This document shows, one piece after another, positions 1 through 6,885 of a DNA stretch of 8,891 nt. Position 1 is the first letter of the stretch. The number at the start of each line of letters is the position of its first letter. Both the position numbers and the translations under genes were made by a program. The notes beneath the pieces were generated by a model. That model worked only from the letters and a program-made list of their open reading frames with translations, searched no databases and was not told where the DNA came from. The stretch is from NCBI GenBank assembly GCA_950071955.1, contig CATMOC010000124.1, positions 1 through 8,891 of the forward strand, read 5' to 3'. The stretch comes from an uncultured Mesorhizobium sp. (lineage in GTDB: Bacteria; Pseudomonadota; Alphaproteobacteria; Rhizobiales; Rhizobiaceae).

Positions 1-2
1 CC

Positions 3-1076
3 CAGCAGAGCCAGTTGCGCGCCCAGCAGGGCTATATACGCGCCCAGGTCGCCAGCAAACTCGAGGCCGCCCGTGCCCAGATCGCGGCGGCGAAAGCCGC
101 TCACGCAGCTGCCGAGGCTGCGCTCGACAATGCCCAATCCCAGTTCGATCGTGTCAAAGCGCTGGCAGAACAAAACGTTCTCTCGGACCAACAGCTCGAT
201 GACGCAAAGGCTCGGCTGGCTGCCGCCACGCAGCAGGAGCTTTCGACCGCGGCTGGCGTCGAGACCGCCAAGGCGAATCTGCAGGTCGTCGAGGCGGAGG
301 CGGGCCAGATCGGTGTTCTTGAGCGGCAGATCGCGACGCTTGATGCACAGATCGAGGCGTTGACCGCGCAAGTTGAACAGAAACGCATAGACCTGGCTAG
401 GCACGAGATCAGGGCGGCATTTGACGGCGTGATCGACGGCACTTTCGTTGATGCCGGCGAGTATGTTTCGCCAGGCACTAGGCTGCTGATCTACCACGAT
501 CCCGTGATGGTCTGGGTCGACGCCAATGTGAAGGAGACGGATTTCCGGAAGCTCGCCATCGGCGCGTCCGCGCGCATTACCGTCGATGCCGGGGCGCACA
601 TGCTGCCCGTCCTGCATCTTTGGCGCACGCGCGATCCGCGCGGTGCCTTGGTTTCGCGCGGTCTCGCAACAATGGGTTTCGCGTTGCCCGCGGCGATCGC
701 CTCCGCCATCGAGGAGCCACATCGCACGGTCGTGGCCTTCACGGGCGACGGCGGATTGATGATGTGCGCCTCCGAACTCGCCACCGCCGCCCAGTACGGC
801 TGCAAGCTGCTCGTCGTCGTCTTCAACGACTCGTGCCTGACCCTCATCGAGGCCAAGCAGCGCCGCCGCCGCCTGCCCAATGCCGGCGTCAACCTTTCGA
901 ACGTCAATTTCGCTGCCGTGGCGGAGGGGTACGGCTGCGCCGGCTTCCGGGTGGAGCAGCCGGCGGAGCTGCGCCCGGCGCTGGCCGCCGCGCTCGCCGA
1001 CAAGCGCACCGCGGTCGTCGACGTCGTCGTCGATCCGGCACCGTACTACGACCAGATCATATCGCTTCGCGGCTGA
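3..1076 (+). CDS. Chimeric ORF: EmrA/HlyD efflux adaptor fragment joined to C-terminal domain of an acetolactate synthase-like ThDP enzyme
   Basis: The frame is open from the window edge, so the 5' end is missing; residues are counted from the TTG at 15. Residues about 11-130 form a long Ala/Gln/Glu-rich coiled coil, followed by a lipoyl/barrel segment (FDGVIDGTFVDAGEYVSPG at 136-154, then WVDANVKETDFRKL at 167-180). This is the pattern of periplasmic membrane-fusion proteins such as EmrA, which link an inner-membrane drug pump to the outer membrane. After ITVDA (188-192) the protein becomes the C-terminal domain of the acetolactate synthase/ThDP enzyme family: AGAHMLPVLHLW, SRGLATMGFALPAAI (214-228), and the ThDP/Mg motif GDGG (244-247) followed by ND (271-272). 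Both halves are incomplete: the adaptor lacks its membrane anchor and last strands, and the ThDP enzyme lacks roughly its first 400 residues. The ThDP part precedes the lactonase by 31 bases and probably belonged to that operon. The families are clear; a working fusion protein is unlikely. Confidence 0.85.
   Translation, partial: QQSQLRAQQGYIRAQVASKLEAARAQIAAAKAAHAAAEAALDNAQSQFDRVKALAEQNVLSDQQLDDAKARLAAATQQELSTAAGVETAKANLQVVEAEAGQIGVLERQIATLDAQIEALTAQVEQKRIDLARHEIRAAFDGVIDGTFVDAGEYVSPGTRLLIYHDPVMVWVDANVKETDFRKLAIGASARITVDAGAHMLPVLHLWRTRDPRGALVSRGLATMGFALPAAIASAIEEPHRTVVAFTGDGGLMMCASELATAAQYGCKLLVVVFNDSCLTLIEAKQRRRRLPNAGVNLSNVNFAAVAEGYGCAGFRVEQPAELRPALAAALADKRTAVVDVVVDPAPYYDQIISLRG
579..593. 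other. Seam between the efflux adaptor and the thiamine enzyme
   Basis: The similarity switches within a few codons. Upstream, ASARITVDA is where EmrA-type adaptors normally continue into a Tyr-Pro barrel strand. Downstream, TVDAGAHMLP is a normal stretch of acetolactate-synthase-like enzymes. The bases accgtcgatgcc therefore make sense in both genes and in the same frame. This could be a cloning, amplification or assembly chimera, or a real short-homology recombination. Its placement is good to about ten bases. Confidence 0.7.
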
Positions 1077-1092
1077 CCGCCGACGACACGCA

Positions 1093-1101
1093 GGGAGGAG
1101 G
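1093..1101 (+). promoter_or_regulatory. Strong ribosome binding site of the SMP-30 family gene
   Basis: gggaggagg lies 6 bases before the ATG at 1108. It decides the start against the longer in-frame extension, which begins upstream inside the thiamine enzyme gene. Confidence 0.85.
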
Positions 1102-1107
1102 AAATCG

Positions 1108-2028
1108 ATGTTCTTTGCGCCACCCAGGCCGATTGCTACGAGCGTCTTCGCCTCCTATCCGACCAAGTATCATACCGCTACCGACGACAACGACTGGGTA
1201 CAGACACAGCCAATGGGCGGCGGACACCACACCTCGCTGCTCGAGGGTCCGTCTTTCGATCGCAACGGTGTTCTTTGGTGCGTCGATATTCCCAACGGCC
1301 GAATCCTCAACGTGTCGCCACAGGGCGAGTTCTCTGTCTTCAAGACTTATGACGGTTGGCCGACGGGGCTCAAGATCCATCGCGACGGCCGCGTCTTCAT
1401 CACCGACGCCAAACACGGCATCATGCTGCTTGATCCGGTCAGCGGCGGCATAGAGCCCTGGCTCGTGCGCGCCGGTCTCGAGCGCTTCAAGGCGGTCAAC
1501 GACCTGTTCTTCGCCGCCAACGGCGACGTTTGGTTCACCGACCAGGGCCTGACCGGCTGGCAGGACCCCTCGGGCCGACTTTTTCGCGTACGGGCCAACG
1601 GGTCGGTCGACTGCGTGCTCGACTGCATACCGAGCCCCAACGGCCTGGTGATGAACCTCGACGAGACGATGGTATATGTCGCCGTCACCCGCGCAAATGC
1701 CATCTGGCGCGTACCGCTGATGAAGGACGGCACGGCCGCCAAGGTCGGCACGTTCATCCAGATGTCGGGCGGCGGCGGGCCCGACGGCCTGGCGCTCGAC
1801 CGAGAGGGCCGGCTCTACATCGCCCATGTCGGCCTCGGCGTCGTGTGGGTCGTGGACCGGCTCGGTCAGCCGGTCTACCGCATCGATTCCTGCGGCGGCC
1901 ATCACACCACCAACTGTGCCTTTGGCGGTCCCGACGGGAAGACACTGTTCATCACTGAATCGACCGGCGCCAAGATCCTGACCGCCGACCTCGACGTGGC
2001 GGGCAAACCCATGTTCAGCGGCGTTTAG
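1108..2028 (+). CDS. SMP-30/gluconolactonase family lactonase
   Basis: This 306-residue protein is a normal-sized single-domain six-bladed beta-propeller of the SMP-30/gluconolactonase/LRE family. These are metal-dependent hydrolases that mostly open sugar-acid lactones. No signal peptide is visible, so it is probably cytoplasmic. Aligned by eye with human SMP30, the metal ligands appear to be E46 (in LLEGPSFD), N178 (in PSPNGLVMN) and D226 (in GPDGLALD). N131-D132 (AVNDLFFAANGDVWFTD) matches the substrate-side Asn. Repeated DxxGxV/LW strand motifs (GVLWCVD 54-60, GDVWFTD 139-145, GRLYIAH 234-240) mark the blades. The gene starts 31 bases after the thiamine enzyme stop, with a strong ribosome binding site. 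In this operon it would hydrolyse a lactone made by one of the dehydrogenases or taken up from outside. The exact lactone is unknown; some family members have other hydrolase activities. Confidence 0.9.
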   Translation: MFFAPPRPIATSVFASYPTKYHTATDDNDWVQTQPMGGGHHTSLLEGPSFDRNGVLWCVDIPNGRILNVSPQGEFSVFKTYDGWPTGLKIHRDGRVFITDAKHGIMLLDPVSGGIEPWLVRAGLERFKAVNDLFFAANGDVWFTDQGLTGWQDPSGRLFRVRANGSVDCVLDCIPSPNGLVMNLDETMVYVAVTRANAIWRVPLMKDGTAAKVGTFIQMSGGGGPDGLALDREGRLYIAHVGLGVVWVVDRLGQPVYRIDSCGGHHTTNCAFGGPDGKTLFITESTGAKILTADLDVAGKPMFSGV

Positions 2029-2091
2029 ACCTTTGCAAACGATCCCTTCCGGCCTCGCCATCGCGGACCTTTCCCAGTTCGAGTTTTCCCC

Positions 2092-3141
2092 ATGCTGATC
2101 ACCACCGAAAAACTCCAGGCATTCGTCGAGTCCATCTTCAGGGCGGCGGGCAGCAATGCCGGTGAGGCCGAAGTCGTCGCCGCCCATCTCGTCGAAGCCA
2201 ATCTGACCGGCCACGACAGCCACGGCATCAGCCTTATTCCGGAATACATGAAGAATGTCGCTGCCGGGAACATCAGGCCCAACCAGGTCGGTGGTCTCGT
2301 GCGCCGCGACGGCTCGATCCTCGTCTATGACGGCAATCTCGGCTACGGACAGGCCGTCGCGAAGGTGGCGACCGACCTCGCGATCGATGCCGCCAGGCAG
2401 TCGGGCCTGGCGCTGCTGGCGCTGCGCAATGCCTATCACATCGGCCGCATCGGTTCCTATGGCGAGCAATGCGCGGCACAGGGACTGGTCTCCGTCCAGT
2501 TCGTCAATGCCATCGGCCACCAGCCGCGCGTGGCGCCGCATGGCGGGCGCGATGCCCGCCTGCCCACCAATCCCGTCTGCGTCGCCATTCCGGCGACCGA
2601 TCGCCGGCCAGCCATGATCCTCGACATGGCGACCAGCAAGATCGCGCAGGGCAAGGTGCGCATCGCCCGCAACAGCGGCCAGCATGTCGGCGAGGGTTTC
2701 CTTCTCGATAGCCGGGGCGAGCCCACAACCGATCCGCAGGTCATGTTCGACGATGTGCCAGGATCGATCCTGAGCTTCGGCGAGCACAAGGGTTACGGGC
2801 TCTCGCTCGTGTGCGAGATACTGGCCGGCGCCTTCACCGAGGGTACGACCATCCATCCGGGCAACCCTCAGAACGGTTCGGCCGTGAACGGCATGCTGAT
2901 GATCGTCTTCGACCCGGCCCGCACCTCGAACGTGGAGTGGGCGCGCCGAGAGATCGACGATCTCGTCGACTACGTCACCGCCTCGCCGCCACGCGACCCC
3001 GCCCACCCCGTACTCGTCCCCGGAGATCCCGAGCGCGCGACGAAGGCGCAACGCCGCAGGGACGGCATCCCGGTGGACGACGGGACCTGGAAGCGGCTGC
3101 TCGAGGCGGCCCATGAGTTGGGCGTGAACTTCGCAGACTAG
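2092..3141 (+). CDS. Ldh_2-family malate/L-lactate/sulfolactate-type dehydrogenase
   Basis: This 349-residue protein has the normal length of the Ldh_2 (YlmB/YiaK-type) NAD(P)-dependent oxidoreductases. The family covers malate, L-lactate, ureidoglycolate, 2,3-diketogulonate and (R)-sulfolactate dehydrogenases and is unrelated to classical Rossmann LDHs. Visible motifs are GHDSHGIS (40-47) with the conserved catalytic-region His44, AYHIGRIGSYGE (114-125), LPTNP (157-161), LDMATSKIAQGKV (177-189) and HKGYGLSLVCEILAGAF (232-248). The ATG at 2092 gives the typical N-terminus (LITTEKLQAF), but no clear Shine-Dalgarno precedes it; the upstream bases are pyrimidine-rich (ttttcccc). The 63-base gap after the lactonase gene holds a TTTGCAAA palindrome (2032-2039) but no convincing promoter. 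It would oxidise a 2-hydroxy acid, or reduce a 2-oxo acid, in the pathway. The substrate cannot be assigned within the family. Confidence 0.93.
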   Translation: MLITTEKLQAFVESIFRAAGSNAGEAEVVAAHLVEANLTGHDSHGISLIPEYMKNVAAGNIRPNQVGGLVRRDGSILVYDGNLGYGQAVAKVATDLAIDAARQSGLALLALRNAYHIGRIGSYGEQCAAQGLVSVQFVNAIGHQPRVAPHGGRDARLPTNPVCVAIPATDRRPAMILDMATSKIAQGKVRIARNSGQHVGEGFLLDSRGEPTTDPQVMFDDVPGSILSFGEHKGYGLSLVCEILAGAFTEGTTIHPGNPQNGSAVNGMLMIVFDPARTSNVEWARREIDDLVDYVTASPPRDPAHPVLVPGDPERATKAQRRRDGIPVDDGTWKRLLEAAHELGVNFAD

Positions 3142-3187
3142 CCGATGGCGAGGGCGTCGCGATTGTTCGCCGCCGGGACCGCAAAAG

Positions 3188-3194
3188 GGAGGAG
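3188..3194 (+). promoter_or_regulatory. Ribosome binding site of the TRAP small permease gene
   Basis: gggagga lies about 5 bases before the ATG at 3200. It sits at the end of a 58-base gap that shows no promoter or terminator. Confidence 0.8.
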
Positions 3195-3199
3195 AAGCG

Positions 3200-3709
3200 A
3201 TGACAGAACAACGCAGTACCCTTGTTTCGCGCTACGAGGCGTTTGCCGAAAGCTGCGCGACATGGGGCGCGAGGTTGGCCTCGGTTGCGCTGACGCTCAT
3301 CTGCATCCTCGTCATCGCAGAGATCGTGGCCCGCAACGTCTTCAACACGTCGACGATGATCGCCGACGAGATGTGCGGCTACCTCAATGTCGCCGTCGTT
3401 TTCATGGGGCTCGCCTTCACAATGCAGCAACGCGGCTTCATCCGCGTCGAGCTGCTTTATAACAATTTCAGGGGATTTCTCAAATATATTGCAGACTGGA
3501 TCAATGTAATTCTAAGTTTCTGCTATATATGTATCGTAGTATACTACATGGCGCTCTACACCATTTACTCGTATCGCAACGACATCCGTTCAGCGGAATT
3601 GACGCAAACCCCCCTGTTCATTCCACAGACATTTCTGGTCATCGGTTCGATCCTGCTGATGATCTACCTGTTCAAGTACGTCATCAACAGATGCCGGGAC
3701 GTGCCGTGA
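3200..3709 (+). CDS. dctQ: TRAP transporter small permease subunit (DctQ family)
   Basis: This 169-residue inner-membrane protein has the usual size and four-helix layout of DctQ subunits. Hydrophobic stretches lie at about residues 26-44, 58-76, 99-121 and 143-161. DctQ-like landmarks include ARNVFN (44-49) after the first helix, the acidic DEM at 56-58, and QQRGFIRVELLY (76-87), which stands where the family usually has a GxHIxVD-type loop. PxFIPQTFLVIGS before the last helix is also typical. DctQ pairs with DctM to form the sodium-driven membrane part of a tripartite importer for carboxylates and sugar acids. The gene is followed after 12 bases by dctM, clearly in the same operon. Its middle (3461-3550) is far richer in A+T than its surroundings and uses codons such as ATA, AGT, CTA and GTA that are rare nearby. 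Confidence 0.92.
   Translation: MTEQRSTLVSRYEAFAESCATWGARLASVALTLICILVIAEIVARNVFNTSTMIADEMCGYLNVAVVFMGLAFTMQQRGFIRVELLYNNFRGFLKYIADWINVILSFCYICIVVYYMALYTIYSYRNDIRSAELTQTPLFIPQTFLVIGSILLMIYLFKYVINRCRDVP
3461..3550. other. AT-rich patch inside dctQ
   Basis: By count about 62 of these 90 bases are A or T, in a region otherwise about two thirds G+C. It encodes the Tyr/Ile/Asn-rich segment entering the third membrane helix. Part of the bias follows from those amino acids, but the synonymous choices (cta, agt, ata, tgt, gta) also differ from the rest of the window. No complete -35/-10 pair was found in it. Confidence 0.75.
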
Positions 3710-3721
3710 GGGGATGACGAC

Positions 3722-5017
3722 ATGACCTGGGAAATTCTGTTCGTCGTTTTCGTCCTGCTGATTGCCGGTTCGCTGCTGATCGGCCAGTGGATCGCGTTCG
3801 CCCTCGGCTCGGCCGGCATCATCATCATTCTTCTCAGCCGTGGCTTTCTTGGGCTATCCGCGATCAACTCGATCGTCTGGAACACGACCAACAACTACCT
3901 GTTCATCGCCGTCCCGCTGTTCCTTCTCATGGGAGAAATCATGCAGCGGACGGGCGTGACGGAATATTTCTATCGCGGCATGGGCGTCCTGCTGCGATGG
4001 CTGCCCGGCGGCCTCCTGCACGCCAACATAGGGGCCTGCTCACTGTTCGCCGCCATCAGCGGCTCCAGCGTCGCCACCGCCGCGACGATCGGCACCGTCG
4101 CGATCCCCCAGCTCGAGCGTCGTCAGTACAACCTTCGCATGGTCTACGGCTCGATCGCGGGTGGCGGGACGCTCGGAATTCTCATTCCGCCGAGCATCCC
4201 CTTCATCCTCTACGGCGCCCTGGTGGATGAATCCATCACCCACTTGTTCATGGCAGGCATCATCCCGGGCCTGCTGCTCGCCAGTATGTTCAGCGGCTAC
4301 ATCCTGATCCGGGTCCTGATAAATCCGTCGCTGACCGGACCAAAGGAACAATCGTCGACCGGATCGGACCTGCGCGACGTCTTGCACGTCATACCGATAC
4401 TCGCCCTGCTCGGCATGGTACTGGGAGGCATCTACAGCGGGTTGACCACTCCCACCGAATCCGCCGCCGTCGGCGCCGTGGGCGCGCTGGCACTCGGCCT
4501 TCTCTACGGACGCATTTCGCGCGAGGCCCTGCGCGAGGCGATCCTCGCGACCATCCGCACGACCGGCATGGTGATGCTGATCGTCGTCAGCGCGCAGATC
4601 CTGTCCACCGCGCTGACCTTCAGCGGCGTCAGCCGTGGCATCAGCGAATTGATCTACAATTCGGGCATGTCGAAATGGGAGTTCTTTGCCACTCTGGTAC
4701 TTCTCTACATCGTCCTCGGATGCTTCGTGGAAGGCATCGCGATGATCTATCTCACGCTGCCGATCCTCTATCCGGTCATTCTTAAGTTCGGCTTCGACCC
4801 GATCTGGTTCGGCGTAGTCCTGGTCGTCCTGATCGAAGTCGGCCAGATTCACCCGCCCTTGGGAATCAACCTCTTCACGATCCGGTCGATCGCTCCGAAA
4901 AGCAACTTCAGGGACATCGTGATCGGCGCGTTGCCCTACGTCTTCATCGTTCTGTTGCTCGTCCTCATCCTGGCCATTTTCCCTGGACTGGCGCTCTGGT
5001 TGCCGCGCGGAGGCTGA
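3722..5017 (+). CDS. dctM: TRAP transporter large permease subunit (DctM family)
   Basis: This 431-residue, very hydrophobic protein has about a dozen membrane segments, the normal size for an unfused DctM/SiaM-type large subunit. Such subunits carry sodium-coupled substrate passage through the inner membrane. Clear family motifs are the first hairpin region AAISGSSVATAATIG (110-124), GGGTLGILIPPSIPF (147-161), GGIYSGLTTPTESAAVGA (235-252) and the second hairpin QIHPPLGINLF (375-385). The two pseudo-symmetric hairpins hold the sodium-binding loops in characterised members. The start is supported by gagggga (3708-3714), 7 bases before the ATG and overlapping the dctQ stop. The extracytoplasmic solute-binding protein DctP, needed for function, is not encoded anywhere in the window. 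It must lie elsewhere, possibly upstream of the left seam. The substrate is unknown; C4-dicarboxylates, other carboxylates and sugar acids are the common ones. Confidence 0.96.
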   Translation: MTWEILFVVFVLLIAGSLLIGQWIAFALGSAGIIIILLSRGFLGLSAINSIVWNTTNNYLFIAVPLFLLMGEIMQRTGVTEYFYRGMGVLLRWLPGGLLHANIGACSLFAAISGSSVATAATIGTVAIPQLERRQYNLRMVYGSIAGGGTLGILIPPSIPFILYGALVDESITHLFMAGIIPGLLLASMFSGYILIRVLINPSLTGPKEQSSTGSDLRDVLHVIPILALLGMVLGGIYSGLTTPTESAAVGAVGALALGLLYGRISREALREAILATIRTTGMVMLIVVSAQILSTALTFSGVSRGISELIYNSGMSKWEFFATLVLLYIVLGCFVEGIAMIYLTLPILYPVILKFGFDPIWFGVVLVVLIEVGQIHPPLGINLFTIRSIAPKSNFRDIVIGALPYVFIVLLLVLILAIFPGLALWLPRGG

Positions 5018-5114
5018 GGAGAGATGACGTCGATGCGCCCACCTCGATTTTCCGTCCGCAGGCCCGGTCTCCGCCAGGCGACCACGATGCATGTGTCACA
5101 GCCCAGGACCCGCC

Positions 5115-5906
5115 ATGGCCAAGCTTGAAAATCGACATGCCTTGGTAACCGGCTCGACCGACGGGCTTGGCTTGGCCATCGTCAGGAGTCTGGCGCGCGC
5201 CGGCTGCGGTGTCGTCATGAACGGTCTGGAAGAAGCCTCGGCGGTGGAGGACACATGCCGGGCGCTGGAGGCGGAACACGGGGTTCCGGTGCGCTACTGC
5301 CGGGCCGATCTGGCGCGACCGGAGGAGATCGAGCGGCTCATCGACTTCGCGAACGCGGAACTCGGTTCCGTCGATATTCTTGTCAACAATGCCGTGGTGC
5401 GCCATTTCTCGCCGATCGACACTTTCCCTCGCGATCGCTGGGACCAGGCCATCGCGGTGAACGTCTCCGCGCCGTTTCACGCGATGCGACTGGTGCTTCC
5501 CGGCATGCGCCGCCGCAACTTCGGGCGCATCTTCAACATGGTCTCCGTATACGGTCTGCGTGGAACGAAAGACCGCATCGATTATGTCGCGTCGAAGGCT
5601 GCGCTGATCGGCATGACGCGTGCGGTGGCGATGGAGACGCTCGACCACGACATCACCTGCCATGCGATCTGCCCCGGTTCGCTGCTGTCGCCCGGAACCG
5701 AGACCCGCATCCTGAATCTGATGAACGCGAACGGCGGTTCGCGCCTCGAAGCGGAACGCGCGTTCCTGCGTGACAAGCAGCCGACCGGCCGTTTCGTCGA
5801 ACCCGACAGCGTCAGCGACCTGATGCTTCTTCTGTGCGGCCCGGCCGGCCGCGACATGACCGGCGCGGTGCTGCCGGTCGAGGGCGGCTGGCTCGCCGCC
5901 GGCTGA
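5115..5906 (+). CDS. Short-chain dehydrogenase resembling 3-hydroxybutyrate dehydrogenase
   Basis: This 263-residue classical SDR has a Rossmann fold. Cofactor motif TGSTDGLG lies at 12-19, NNA at 91-93, catalytic S144, and Y157-x3-K161. The flow of the protein (NGLEE near 37-40, AICPGSLLSPG at 184-194, KQPTGRFV at 221-228 and the ending LPVEGGW) closely follows bacterial 3-hydroxybutyrate dehydrogenases. However, two residues known to bind hydroxybutyrate in that family (Gln94 and His144 of the Pseudomonas fragi enzyme) appear here as R96 and Y146, aligned by eye, so a different hydroxy acid is likely. The usual NNAG is NNAV. I chose ATG 5115, with agga about 6 bases upstream, because MAKLENRHALVTG is a standard SDR start; an in-frame ATG at 5091 would add eight unusual residues. 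The 97-base gap after dctM holds only a dubious 34-codon ORF. Confidence 0.9.
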   Translation: MAKLENRHALVTGSTDGLGLAIVRSLARAGCGVVMNGLEEASAVEDTCRALEAEHGVPVRYCRADLARPEEIERLIDFANAELGSVDILVNNAVVRHFSPIDTFPRDRWDQAIAVNVSAPFHAMRLVLPGMRRRNFGRIFNMVSVYGLRGTKDRIDYVASKAALIGMTRAVAMETLDHDITCHAICPGSLLSPGTETRILNLMNANGGSRLEAERAFLRDKQPTGRFVEPDSVSDLMLLLCGPAGRDMTGAVLPVEGGWLAAG

Positions 5907-5929
5907 TCAACCGTTTGCGGAGACTGAAG

Positions 5930-6880
5930 ATGACGCATTCCACTCCAATCGGCTTCATAGGGCTCGGCTCGATGGGCAGCGCAATGGCGAGCCGGCTCAT
6001 CGATGCCGGCCACCGGCTCGTGGTGTTCGACCGCGCGCAGGCGGCGCTGGACCCACTCGCGCAGAAGGGCGCTTCCGTGGCCGGAAGCGCGGCGGATGTG
6101 GCCGAACGAGCACAGATCGTGTTCGGCTCCCTGCCGACCCCCGACGTGGTGCGCGAAGTGACCCTTGGCTCTCAGGGCATCAGCGCCGGCAAGTCGCGCA
6201 TATTCGTCGATCTGTCGACCACCGGGCCGCGCGTATCGGCCGAGGTCGCGGCTGGCCTGGCACGAGCCGGGGTCGTCCTGGTCGACGCTCCCGTCAGCGG
6301 CGGAAGGGCGGGTGCCTTGAAGGGAACGCTGTCGATCATGACCTCCACCCCGCGAGCCACCTTCGACGAGGTCGAGAGCCTGCTCAAGGTCTTCGGCAAG
6401 GTGTTCTACGTCGGCGAAAAGGCAGGTCTTGCCCAGACGATGAAGCTGATCAACAACATCATCTCCGTCGCGGCACTTGCAATCACCTCGGAAGGGATGG
6501 TCATGGGCGTCAAGGCGGGACTGGACCCCGACGTGATGCTGGACGTCATCAACGCGTCGAGCGGCCGCAACAGCGCCACGACCGACAAGTTCCCCCGCGC
6601 CGTCCTGCCGCGCAGCTTCGACTTCGGTTTTGCCAGCGGCCTATCCGCAAAGGATGTGCGGCTTTGTCTCCAGGAGGCCGATGCTCTCGGCATCCCCATG
6701 GTCGTCGGGTCGTCCGTACAGCAGATGCTGTCGATGACGAATGCCGTCTTCGGCCCGCACTCCGACTTCACCTCGATGTGCAAGCTGGTCGAGCAGTGGG
6801 CCGACGTGGAAGTCCGCGGACGCGCGGCGGGGCAGGCACGCGGCGAAGCGGTGCGGCCCGGGGCCGTGGCGGCGCAGTAG
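5930..6880 (+). CDS. NAD(P)-dependent beta-hydroxyacid dehydrogenase (3-hydroxyisobutyrate/tartronate semialdehyde family)
   Basis: This 316-residue protein has the two-domain layout of the beta-hydroxyacid dehydrogenases, which interconvert a 3-hydroxy acid and its semialdehyde using NAD(P). The N-terminal Rossmann motif GFIGLGSMGSAMA is at 8-20, with D34 after the second strand (VVFDRA), which suggests NAD preference. The substrate loop DAPVSGG is at 119-125. The catalytic Lys is K172 in MKLINN, and GLSAKD (237-242) holds the second conserved lysine K241. The last roughly 25 residues form an Arg/Ala/Gly-rich tail beyond the usual family end. ATG 5930 has ggaga 6 bases upstream and lies 23 bases after the SDR stop; the longer in-frame extension inside the SDR gene has no family character. 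Possible substrates include 3-hydroxyisobutyrate, D-glycerate (as tartronate semialdehyde reductase) and related acids. The context does not decide between them. Confidence 0.93.
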   Translation: MTHSTPIGFIGLGSMGSAMASRLIDAGHRLVVFDRAQAALDPLAQKGASVAGSAADVAERAQIVFGSLPTPDVVREVTLGSQGISAGKSRIFVDLSTTGPRVSAEVAAGLARAGVVLVDAPVSGGRAGALKGTLSIMTSTPRATFDEVESLLKVFGKVFYVGEKAGLAQTMKLINNIISVAALAITSEGMVMGVKAGLDPDVMLDVINASSGRNSATTDKFPRAVLPRSFDFGFASGLSAKDVRLCLQEADALGIPMVVGSSVQQMLSMTNAVFGPHSDFTSMCKLVEQWADVEVRGRAAGQARGEAVRPGAVAAQ

Positions 6881-6885
6881 CGGCG

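Noticed and set aside
620..1453. + strand frame of 277 codons overlapping the thiamine and lactonase genes
   Set aside because: Arg-rich low-complexity translation out of frame with both genuine genes, with no motif.
2032..2039. TTTGCAAA as a regulator operator
   Set aside because: A lone 8-base palindrome is easily chance; no second copy or flanking promoter was seen, and no regulator gene is present.
1057..3114. A 685-codon open frame on the minus strand across the lactonase and Ldh_2 genes
   Set aside because: It lies entirely opposite two well-supported genes, crosses their intergenic gap, and has no recognisable motifs. Long antisense frames are expected in GC-rich genes with strong third-position bias.
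4040..5092. A 350-codon minus-strand frame opposite dctM
   Set aside because: Its composition is extremely polar (Asp, Arg, Gln, Glu), the mirror of hydrophobic membrane codons, with no motif. It is a shadow of dctM.
5091..5114. Longer SDR start at ATG 5091
   Set aside because: The added residues (MCHSPGPA) are not SDR-like; the ATG at 5115 gives a standard N-terminus with a weak but correctly spaced agga.
5024..5128. Small ORF (34 codons) after dctM, with ggagag just upstream
   Set aside because: Arg/Pro-rich with no motif, it overlaps the start of the SDR gene, and its ribosome binding site is too close to the first ATG. It may be leader-like but is not supported.
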